DNA of 28,322 nt from Ruminococcaceae bacterium UBA6855 (lineage in GTDB: Bacteria; Bacillota; Clostridia; Oscillospirales; Acutalibacteraceae), in contig DKDF01000017.1 in NCBI GenBank assembly GCA_002451755.1, positions 1 to 28,322 on the forward strand. Reading direction: 5' to 3'. The notes beneath the pieces were generated by a model that was not told the origin of the DNA, ran no database searches, and saw nothing but the letters and a program-made list of their open reading frames with translations. Positions 22,664 through 28,322 of the stretch are shown piece by piece; position 1 is the first letter of the stretch, and every line of letters starts with the position of its first letter. The position numbers and the translations under genes are program-made.

Positions 22664-24127
22664 ATGAGTTCATCAAAAGGAAAGTATATGAACTTCAAGG
22701 AAATCGCCGCCTATTCGCTCGGGCTTTTCGGCTTCCAGGCGATAGTCGGACTCCTGAATTCATATCAGGCGGAGTTTGACGCTTCGATTCTCGGCGCGGA
22801 TATCGCAGTTGTCGGTATTCTCGTGCTTGTGGCGAAGATTCTCTCCGCAGTTTTCGATCCGTTCGTCGGCAACATGATTGACCGCTCGAAGAGCAAAAAC
22901 GGCAAGTTCAAATCGATGATCGCAAAGTCGATCCTGCCTCTGCTCGTCATGTCCGCAGTCGTGTTCATCGACGTGCCGTTCAAGACGAACAAAGCGGCAA
23001 CTTACATATGGATCTTCGCGACCTATCTCCTCTGGAGCTTCGCGATGACCCTCGGCGACGTGCCCTCGCAGGGCATTGCATCCGTCCTCACTCCCGACCC
23101 GACGGAGCGCACGAATGTCGTCTCCATCTCGAACACATTCAAGCAGATAGGCTTCTCCGCCTGCGTCGTGATAGTGCCCATCGCCTGCCTTATAATCCCG
23201 GGCGGCTCCAAGGTGCTCGTCAAGAGCGGCGAGACCGACCTGCCCATGATAGCGAACGAGTATCTGTTCACCGCCGTGCTCACCGCCGTTTTCGGCTGCG
23301 TGCTGTTCGGACTCATCCCGCTTCTCAACAAAGAGCGCGTGCCCTACACCGCGGGCGACAAGATATCTTTCAAGGACATGATGGGCGCGCTCAAATCGAA
23401 TAAGCCGTTCATGCTCGTCATAATCTCGTATTTTCTCGGCTTCGGACGCCAGATGGCAATGGGCATTCAGGTTCAGGCGGCAAACATTCTTCTCGGCTCG
23501 CAGAACCTCGTTGCAGTCCTCGGCATTTCGACCGCGATAGGCACGATGATAAGCATGGCGGCCTGCCCGTTCCTTATAAAGAAGCTCGACGAGAAAAAGG
23601 TCTTTATCGGACTTTCGGTCTACGGCTTCATCGCATCCGTGCTCTCGTTTGTGATAGCCCACTTCTGGTTCACGAACCCCGACAACATGGTGCTCACCGT
23701 TCTCTTCTACTTCTCGCTGTTCCTCATGGGTCTCCAGTTCGCGTCCGTCAACCTCATGCCCATGATAATGACCGCCGACTGCGTTGACTACTACGAGTAC
23801 GAGACCGGCAAGCGCATGGAGGGCACAGCATATTCGGTGCTCACGCTAACTATTAAAATATGCCTTGCGCTCGGCACGGCACTCGGGCTTGTGTTCGTTC
23901 AGGTCTCCGGCTATTCGGACACCGTGCGCGAAATTGCCGCAGGCACCGCCGCCGGATTCGCGACAAAGACAAAGGACATCGTGTTCTTCGCCTACGCCGT
24001 TGTTCCCGGCATTCTCTCGCTGCTCTCCGCTATCCCGATATTCAAATACGATATCGTCGGCAAAAAGAAGCAGGAGATATCCGACGCGCTCCAGGCAAGA
24101 AGAACCGCCGCAGCCGCCGAGAAATAA
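22664..24127 (+). CDS. GPH-family (MelB-type) sugar:cation symporter
   Basis: The 487-aa membrane protein belongs to the glycoside-pentoside-hexuronide symporters of the major facilitator superfamily, with about twelve membrane segments. The N-terminus (NFKEIAAYSLGLFGFQAIVG) and the loop SAVFDPFVGNMIDRSKSKNGKF, with its conserved acid and basic residues, are typical. A second hallmark is the TADCVDYYEYETGKRMEGTAYS segment (about 370-391). The charged C-terminus is KKKQEISDALQARRTAAAAEK. The substrate is unknown; divergent galM suggests an aldose such as galactose, lactose or a related glycoside. AAAGGGG precedes ATG 22664. A terminator follows. Confidence 0.92.
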   Translation: MSSSKGKYMNFKEIAAYSLGLFGFQAIVGLLNSYQAEFDASILGADIAVVGILVLVAKILSAVFDPFVGNMIDRSKSKNGKFKSMIAKSILPLLVMSAVVFIDVPFKTNKAATYIWIFATYLLWSFAMTLGDVPSQGIASVLTPDPTERTNVVSISNTFKQIGFSACVVIVPIACLIIPGGSKVLVKSGETDLPMIANEYLFTAVLTAVFGCVLFGLIPLLNKERVPYTAGDKISFKDMMGALKSNKPFMLVIISYFLGFGRQMAMGIQVQAANILLGSQNLVAVLGISTAIGTMISMAACPFLIKKLDEKKVFIGLSVYGFIASVLSFVIAHFWFTNPDNMVLTVLFYFSLFLMGLQFASVNLMPMIMTADCVDYYEYETGKRMEGTAYSVLTLTIKICLALGTALGLVFVQVSGYSDTVREIAAGTAAGFATKTKDIVFFAYAVVPGILSLLSAIPIFKYDIVGKKKQEISDALQARRTAAAAEK

Positions 24128-24142
24128 TCAAAGCAAAAAGTT

Positions 24143-24175
24143 ATCCTCCGTATGGATCCATACGGAGGATTTTTT
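24143..24175 (+). terminator. Terminator after the GPH symporter gene
   Basis: A 28-base perfect palindrome (24143-24170) centred on GGATCC is followed by a T-run ending at 24175. It lies 15 bases after the symporter stop. On the minus strand a short T-run (AACTTTTTG) also follows, so it may end the minus-strand transcript from yigZ too. Confidence 0.88.
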
Positions 24176-24190
24176 GTTTGGTTGGGATTT

Positions 24191-24304
24191 TTATTCAAAC
24201 ATCGCCTTGAATGCTTTTATCCACTCGCGCGCTATCGGCGCGTGCCCGCTCTTCGTCGGGTGGATGCCGTCCGTTATCGAATCACTCTGAAAAAGCATAT
24301 TCAT
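24191..24304 (-). pseudogene. C-terminal remnant of an SGNH/GDSL hydrolase
   Basis: A 37-codon reading frame begins at ATG 24304, eight bases after the yigZ stop, with GAGGA upstream, and ends at 24191. It reads SDSITDGIHPTKSGHAPIAR and then EWIKAFKAMFE. DGIHP (residues 12-16) is the conserved block V of SGNH hydrolases, carrying the catalytic Asp and His; the following helix ending is also typical. The Ser block and the rest of the enzyme (usually about 200 aa) are missing, and yigZ occupies that place. It is most likely the tail left after a deletion joined it to yigZ. Whether it is still translated by coupling is unknown. Confidence 0.65.
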
Positions 24305-24312
24305 ACTTATCC

Positions 24313-24933
24313 TCAATCTATGTCCGCAAAAACCGTGTCTATAATCTCGCCGCGGCAGGTGCCGTTGCTCAGATCGACAAGCCGCGCTTCAAACGCGGGT
24401 TCAAGCTCCTGCGGTATTCTCATTTTTACTGTCACCGCGTCCTCGAACGCCGTGTCTTCGACTATGCCGCCCTGCTCCGGGATGAGCGAGGCAAGCCGCC
24501 CGTAAAATGTGTAATCGCAGCGGATTTTCACTATGCTGCACTCCGCGCGGGTCACTATTCCGCCCGCATCGACTGCAATTTTCGCCGCGTGCGAATAGGC
24601 TCTGACGAGTCCCCCGCCGCCTAAAAGTATTCCGCCGAAATATCGGGTGACAACCAGAACGCAGTCGGTCAGCTCCTCTTTTTGCAGGACATTGAGCGCC
24701 GGCATTCCCGCCGTCCCCTGCGGCTCGCCGTCATCCGAAAAGCGGCAGATGCTGCCTTCTCTGATTATATATGCCGGGACATTGTGCGTCGCGTCCCAGT
24801 GCTTCGACTTTATCGAATCGATGAACGCTACCGCGTCCTGCTGAGTCGTGACGGGCGATATATAGCCGATGAACCGCGAACGCTTTTCAACGAACTCGGC
24901 GCTCGCCGCCGCTCTTATGGTTCTGTACTGCAT
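24313..24933 (-). CDS. yigZ: YigZ/IMPACT family protein
   Basis: The product is about 206 aa. It has the UPF0029/IMPACT domain: AEFVEKRSRFIGYISPV, then the signature DDGEPQGTAGMPALNVL and TRYFGGILLGGGGLVRAYS. A DUF1949-type C-terminal domain follows (about 135-205). The family is linked to translation regulation, by analogy to eukaryotic IMPACT, but its bacterial reaction is unsettled. I chose ATG 24933 because GGGAGG lies seven bases upstream; an ATG six codons earlier would overlap the site. It lies 22 bases downstream of the phosphatase-like gene. Confidence 0.92.
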   Translation of the reverse strand: MQYRTIRAAASAEFVEKRSRFIGYISPVTTQQDAVAFIDSIKSKHWDATHNVPAYIIREGSICRFSDDGEPQGTAGMPALNVLQKEELTDCVLVVTRYFGGILLGGGGLVRAYSHAAKIAVDAGGIVTRAECSIVKIRCDYTFYGRLASLIPEQGGIVEDTAFEDAVTVKMRIPQELEPAFEARLVDLSNGTCRGEIIDTVFADID

Positions 24934-24954
24934 ATTGCCGCCTCCCGTCAAAAT

Positions 24955-25596
24955 TTATTCTTCTTCGCCGTCCTCGTCATTCTTCTCATACGGGAACTCA
25001 TAGACGACCTCCAGCTTGTGCCCGCGCATCCACAGCGACGGGGTTATGCGCAGAGTGTAGCCGCAGCCGTTCGGGGCTATCCACTCGTGCATCGGCAGCT
25101 GGGGCAGACCGAAGTTTGTGAGCAGTGCCATCATCACGCCGCCGTGGGTGACTATCGCCGCGCGGTCGGTCCCGGTCTTTATCAGACCGTCGATTATTTT
25201 TATGAATCCCTCGCACACGCGCTTTGCGAACGCCTCGTTGCTCTCGCCGAACGGCGGCTCAACGCCCTGCTCGCCGGCAAGCCAGCGCGGGAACATCGGA
25301 TAGTCCTTGAGCTCCTCCGCATCCTTGCCCTCAAACTCGCCGAAGTTGCATTCTATGAGCGAATCTATAGTAATGCACTTATTGTCGGGATAGAGTATCG
25401 CCGCGGTGTCGGTGCAGCGCTTGAGCGGACTCGATATGACCGCGCCGACGGGCGGATAGACAAGCTCCGAGCGCATATTCTCGAGCTGCTTTCTGCCCTC
25501 TTCGCTGAGCTCAACATCGGTGTGACCGATATATTTCCCCTCGGTCTCCTCCTTTGTCGCGCCGCTTCTTATGATATAGACTATATAGCTTTTCAT
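24955..25596 (-). CDS. Histidine-phosphatase-fold protein lacking the catalytic histidine
   Basis: The 213-aa product belongs to the phosphoglycerate mutase/CobC histidine-phosphatase family. The motif that normally reads R-H-G near the N-terminus is Arg10-Ser11-Gly12 (codon AGC). The histidine that becomes phosphorylated is therefore absent. Other family elements remain: GKYIGHTDVELSEEGRKQL, SSPLKR with Arg60, the acid Glu82 in LIECNFGEFEG, and the second histidine, His151, in IVTHGG. It may be inactive, bind a phosphorylated ligand or use different chemistry. The usual substrates cannot be assumed. GGAGG lies before ATG 25596. It is divergent from the XRE gene. Confidence 0.85.
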   Translation of the reverse strand: MKSYIVYIIRSGATKEETEGKYIGHTDVELSEEGRKQLENMRSELVYPPVGAVISSPLKRCTDTAAILYPDNKCITIDSLIECNFGEFEGKDAEELKDYPMFPRWLAGEQGVEPPFGESNEAFAKRVCEGFIKIIDGLIKTGTDRAAIVTHGGVMMALLTNFGLPQLPMHEWIAPNGCGYTLRITPSLWMRGHKLEVVYEFPYEKNDEDGEEE

Positions 25597-25639
25597 GTTT
25601 CCTCCAAAAATACGCTGAGTATTTTGTTGAACTGTATGA

Positions 25640-25667
25640 TTGAAAATTCTTGAATCTCTGATATAAT
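25640..25667 (+). promoter_or_regulatory. Sigma-A promoter of the XRE regulator gene
   Basis: TTGAAA (25640-25645), 16 bases, TATAAT (25662-25667), 36 bases before the start codon. A palindrome at 25671-25685 lies across the predicted start site. Confidence 0.75.
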
Positions 25668-25670
25668 GAT

Positions 25671-25685
25671 TATACAGACTGTATA
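25671..25685. promoter_or_regulatory. Palindromic operator candidate (TATACAG-A-CTGTATA)
   Basis: A perfect 7-1-7 palindrome begins four bases after the -10 box of the XRE gene. A half-site CTGTAT occurs at 25632-25637, just upstream of the -35 box. The position fits an operator for self-repression by the XRE protein; it could also affect the divergent gene. Binding is inferred. Confidence 0.6.
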
Positions 25686-25703
25686 AACAAAAGAGGTATC
25701 GTT

Positions 25704-26354
25704 ATGGCAACAAATATAACCGCGCGCCTGTCTTCGCTCAGAAAAGAAAAGGGTCTGAGCCAAAAGGAAGCCGCCGCAGGACTCGGGGTCTCGCAGGCAC
25801 TGCTCTCCCACTACGAAAACGGCATACGCGAATGCGGGCTCGATTTTCTCTGCCGCGCGGCGGATTACTACAATGTCACCACGGACTACCTGCTGGGGCT
25901 GAGCGAATCGAAGCGCGGATTCGAAGGCGCGTTCGGCATCAAAGGCGACCTGCCCTCCGACTCGGAGCTCAACACATTAACTATATTCCGCGTCGCAGGA
26001 AAGCTGCGCAAATTTCTGACTTTCCCACAGGAGAACAAAGACTCAACCGTCGACTCCCTGCACAGGATATACAGCCTCATGATGTACCGAATCATAATCG
26101 CGGAGACCGCCAAGGGCAATCTCCCGAGCGATTGGGTGCCAAACGCCGATATTCTCAATGACCCCGCCTATCTGCATATTCTCGACTGCATCGAAAGCGA
26201 GCTGATAACGCAGGGCAGCCACTCGCCGCGCCGCGCTCCCGTTAAAATGCCGATGAGCTTCAGAACAGTCATCGACCAAACGCAGGGCTTCGTTGAATCC
26301 CGCTGCGAAAAAAGCGGAATAAAGCTCGACGGCGGCTACACCACGAAATTTTAA
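25704..26354 (+). CDS. XRE-family transcriptional regulator
   Basis: The 216-aa protein has a Cro/CI helix-turn-helix at about 6-62 (RLSSLRKEKGLSQKEAAAGL, then GVSQALLSHYENGIRECGLD). The recognition helix is SQALLSHYENG. The remaining 150 residues are mostly helical with no domain I can name, possibly for ligand binding or dimerisation; TIFRVAGKLRKFL and HRIYSLMMYRIIIAE are notable hydrophobic helices. AGAGG lies upstream of ATG 25704. The palindrome in its promoter suggests autoregulation. Its stop codon abuts that of the convergent malic enzyme gene. The regulated process is unknown. Confidence 0.88.
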   Translation: MATNITARLSSLRKEKGLSQKEAAAGLGVSQALLSHYENGIRECGLDFLCRAADYYNVTTDYLLGLSESKRGFEGAFGIKGDLPSDSELNTLTIFRVAGKLRKFLTFPQENKDSTVDSLHRIYSLMMYRIIIAETAKGNLPSDWVPNADILNDPAYLHILDCIESELITQGSHSPRRAPVKMPMSFRTVIDQTQGFVESRCEKSGIKLDGGYTTKF

Positions 26355-27524
26355 TTATATTCTCGCAACGCCGCTGTCCCTCGCCGCCTGCGCAACTGCA
26401 TCGGCGACCGCCTTGCCTACGCGCTCATCGAACGCCGCGGGCAGGATATAATCGGGGGTCAGCTCTTCGTCGCTGACGAGCGAAGCTATCGCCTTGGCGG
26501 CGGCTATCTTCATCTCCTCGTTAATGTCGCTCGCGCGGACATCGAGCGCGCCGCGAAAAATTCCGGGGAACGCGAGAACGTTGTTTATCTGGTTCGGGAA
26601 GTCGCTTCTGCCCGTGCCGACTACCGCCGCGCCTGCCGCCTTTGCAAGGTCGGGCATTATCTCGGGCACGGGGTTAGCCATAGCCATGATTATTGCATTT
26701 TCAGCCATCGACGCCGCCATCTCCTCTGTAACAATTCCGGGAGCGGAGACGCCGACAAATATATCAGCGCCCTTCATCGCGTCGGCAAGCGTGCCGGTGC
26801 GGTGATTTTTGTTTGTGAACGCGGCGATTTCAGCCTTTGCGGGGGTCAGATCGCCGCCCTCGCAGATTATGCCCTTGCGGTCGCACATGATTATCTCGCC
26901 GGCGCCCATGGAGTCGAAGAGTCTCGCTATTGCAACGCCCGCAGCGCCCGAGCCGCTGAAAACAACGGTGCAGTCGGAGAGCTGCTTTTTGACTATCTTT
27001 AATGCATTGACAACCGCCGCAAGGCAGACGACCGCAGTGCCGTGCTGATCGTCGTGGAAAATCGGTATATCCGTGCGCTCCTTGAGCTTGCGCTCTATCT
27101 CAAAACAGCGCGGAGCCGCGATATCCTCAAGATTCACTCCGCCGAACGAACCTGCGAGCAGGGCGACGGTGTTTACAATATCGTCAACATCCTTTGAACG
27201 CACGCAAAGCGGGATCGCGTCGACTCCGCCGAACGCCTTGAAGAGCACGCATTTGCCCTCCATGACGGGCATGCCCGCCTCGGGACCTATATCCCCGAGA
27301 CCGAGCACCGCGGTGCCGTCCGTGACGACGGCGACGGTGTTCCAGCGGCGGGTCAGGTCATAGCTCTTGCTGACATCGTCCTTTATCTCGAGGCACGCCG
27401 CCGCGACTCCGGGAGTGTAGGCAAGAGACAGCTCGTCCTTGTTGCTGACCCCGGCTCTCGGCTGTATCTCCAGCTTGCCGCGCAGTTTATAGTGCAGTTT
27501 GAGTGATTCGCTCAGATAATCCAT
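26355..27524 (-). CDS. NAD(P)-dependent malic enzyme
   Basis: The 389-aa product oxidatively decarboxylates malate to pyruvate and CO2, yielding NAD(P)H. It is the short bacterial form. Motifs: SLAYTPGVAAACLEI (about 32-46), GLGDIGPEAGMPVMEGKC, FHDDQHGTAVVCLAAVVNAL (metal-binding Asp) and the Rossmann loop FSGSGAAGVAIARL. Coenzyme preference cannot be told with certainty. No fused phosphotransacetylase domain is present. AAAGGA lies eight bases before ATG 27524. It lies 81 bases downstream of glycerol kinase and may be co-transcribed with it. It ends base-to-base against the XRE gene, with no terminator between. Confidence 0.94.
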   Translation of the reverse strand: MDYLSESLKLHYKLRGKLEIQPRAGVSNKDELSLAYTPGVAAACLEIKDDVSKSYDLTRRWNTVAVVTDGTAVLGLGDIGPEAGMPVMEGKCVLFKAFGGVDAIPLCVRSKDVDDIVNTVALLAGSFGGVNLEDIAAPRCFEIERKLKERTDIPIFHDDQHGTAVVCLAAVVNALKIVKKQLSDCTVVFSGSGAAGVAIARLFDSMGAGEIIMCDRKGIICEGGDLTPAKAEIAAFTNKNHRTGTLADAMKGADIFVGVSAPGIVTEEMAASMAENAIIMAMANPVPEIMPDLAKAAGAAVVGTGRSDFPNQINNVLAFPGIFRGALDVRASDINEEMKIAAAKAIASLVSDEELTPDYILPAAFDERVGKAVADAVAQAARDSGVARI

Positions 27525-27567
27525 TTTCGTTTTCCTTTCGTGTTCGAGAATACCCGGTTATTTTTAC

Positions 27568-27597
27568 GGCCGCCAATCAGAAAACCGGTCGGCGGCC
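27568..27597 (-). repeat. GC-rich hairpin between glpK and malic enzyme gene
   Basis: The arms GGCCGCC and GGCGGCC (27568-27574 and 27591-27597) form a 7-bp stem with a 16-nt loop. On the minus strand no T-run follows, so it is not a good terminator for glpK; it may be a processing or stabilising element, or a dispersed repeat. Confidence 0.45.
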
Positions 27598-27605
27598 AGA
27601 TAATA

Positions 27606-28322
27606 TCAGTCCTTCGCCCAGTCGCGCGAACGCTCGACTGCACGCTTCCAGCCCTTGTAGAGCTCGTCGCGGTGCGACTTCTCCATCTGGGGAGTGAAAA
27701 TCTTCTCGATCTCGCGGTTCTGCGCGATCTCGTCCCTGTCCTTCCAGTAGCCGACGGCAAGACCCGCAAGGTATGCCGCGCCAAGGGCGGTCGTCTCAAC
27801 GGTCTTGGGTCTGTCAACTATCGTGCGTATCATATCCGACTGGATCTGAAGCAGGATATCGCTGACGCTCGCGCCGCCGTCGACGCGAAGCTCGGTGAAT
27901 GTTATTCCGGAATCGTCCTCCATCGCCTCGAGAAGATCGGTCATCTGATAGGCAATAGCCTCAAGTACGCTTCTCGCGATATGAGCGCGGTTGACTCCGC
28001 GCGTGAGTCCGACTATGCAGCCGCGCGCGTACATATCCCAGTAAGGCGCGCCGAGTCCCGTGAACGCGGGGACGAAATATATGCCGTTTGCGTCGGGCAC
28101 GCTCTCGGCGAGCTCATCGCAGCGCTTTGCGTTGTCTATCATATGCAGCTCGTCGCGAAGCCATTTTATGACCGAGCCTGCGTTGAACGCAGAGCCCTCA
28201 ATGGCGTATTCGTCCTTGTCGCCGATGCCCCAGGCGACGCCCGTGAGCAGGTTGTTCTTCGATTTGACGCGCTTTTCGCCTGTGTTCATCAGCAGGAAGC
28301 AGCCGGTGCCGTAGGTGTTCTT
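27606..28322 (-). CDS. glpK: Glycerol kinase, C-terminal part (cut by window edge)
   Basis: The frame is open from the window edge to the stop at 27606: 238 residues, about half of a usual 500-aa enzyme. Glycerol kinase phosphorylates glycerol to glycerol-3-phosphate. The visible part is the C-terminal actin-like FGGY domain: KNTYGTGCFLLMNTG at the edge, ALEGSAFNAGS-like YAIEGSAFNAGSVIKWLRD, PAFTGLGAPYWD, ELRVDGGASVSDILLQIQSD and TTALGAAYLAGLAVGYW. An internal ATG at 28289 is not the start, because conserved family sequence precedes it. Confidence 0.95.
   Translation of the reverse strand, partial: KNTYGTGCFLLMNTGEKRVKSKNNLLTGVAWGIGDKDEYAIEGSAFNAGSVIKWLRDELHMIDNAKRCDELAESVPDANGIYFVPAFTGLGAPYWDMYARGCIVGLTRGVNRAHIARSVLEAIAYQMTDLLEAMEDDSGITFTELRVDGGASVSDILLQIQSDMIRTIVDRPKTVETTALGAAYLAGLAVGYWKDRDEIAQNREIEKIFTPQMEKSHRDELYKGWKRAVERSRDWAKD

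Noticed and set aside
1..28322. CRISPR arrays, tRNA or rRNA genes, transposases, prophage genes
   Set aside because: None seen on either strand: no regular direct repeats and no recognisable mobile-element proteins.

Overview
The window looks like chromosomal DNA of a moderately GC-rich Firmicute of class Clostridia, probably an Oscillospiraceae/Ruminococcaceae-type anaerobe. The evidence is gene content and style: the rpmH-rnpA-yidD-yidC-jag block divergent from dnaA, an FtsY that lacks a long acidic N-terminal domain, an ANTAR-domain protein, LL-diaminopimelate aminotransferase (dapL), citramalate synthase, a GPH-family sugar symporter, strong AGGAGG-type ribosome binding sites and near-consensus sigma-A promoters. 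The taxon is an inference; there is no rRNA in the window.

Layout. 1-401: non-coding DNA with two small palindromes, ending in the terminator of jag. 402-3027 (minus): rpmH, rnpA, yidD, yidC, jag, for ribosome, RNase P and membrane-protein insertion. 3028-3279: divergent promoters and possibly the origin region. 3280-9266 (plus): dnaA, an ANTAR protein, dapF, dapL, ftsY, rdgB, yhbY, closely packed or overlapping and closed by a terminator at 9287-9311. dnaN does not follow dnaA. 9351-12370 (plus): methionine ABC importer metQ-metN-metI behind a long structured leader. 12433-17436 (minus): a membrane acyltransferase, then an HtrA protease downstream of a histidine kinase/response regulator pair. 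17617-22427 (minus): galM-ilvB-ilvN-cimA, apparently one transcription unit. 22664-24127 (plus): a GPH sugar symporter divergent from galM. 24191-25596 (minus): a remnant of an SGNH hydrolase, a YigZ/IMPACT protein and a histidine-phosphatase-fold protein that lacks its catalytic histidine. 25704-26354 (plus): an XRE regulator with a palindromic operator. 26355-28322 (minus): malic enzyme and the 3' part of glycerol kinase.

The most notable discovery is the metQNI leader. A perfect TTGACA-17-TATAAT promoter drives an uncatalogued 34-codon ORF (9413-9517). Nine of its sixteen codons 9-24 are Met and three are Cys. Directly after its stop codon lies an intrinsic terminator (9538-9569). The RNA has two further complementary pairs: 9421-9429 with 9503-9511 (nine perfect pairs), and 9495-9504 with 9540-9550, which would destroy the terminator. 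This is the complete trp-type arrangement: ribosome stalling on Met codons would mask the first segment and favour the antiterminator. Methionine genes in Firmicutes are normally known to use S-box, Met T-box or repressor control, so a methionine-codon attenuator here would be new or at least rarely described.

Pathway links. dapF and dapL give the last DAP steps. cimA with ilvBN supports threonine-independent isoleucine synthesis from pyruvate. galM and the GPH symporter suggest sugar uptake and mutarotation. The kinase/regulator/HtrA group resembles the CssRS-HtrA envelope-stress arrangement. No mobile element, CRISPR array, tRNA or rRNA was seen.
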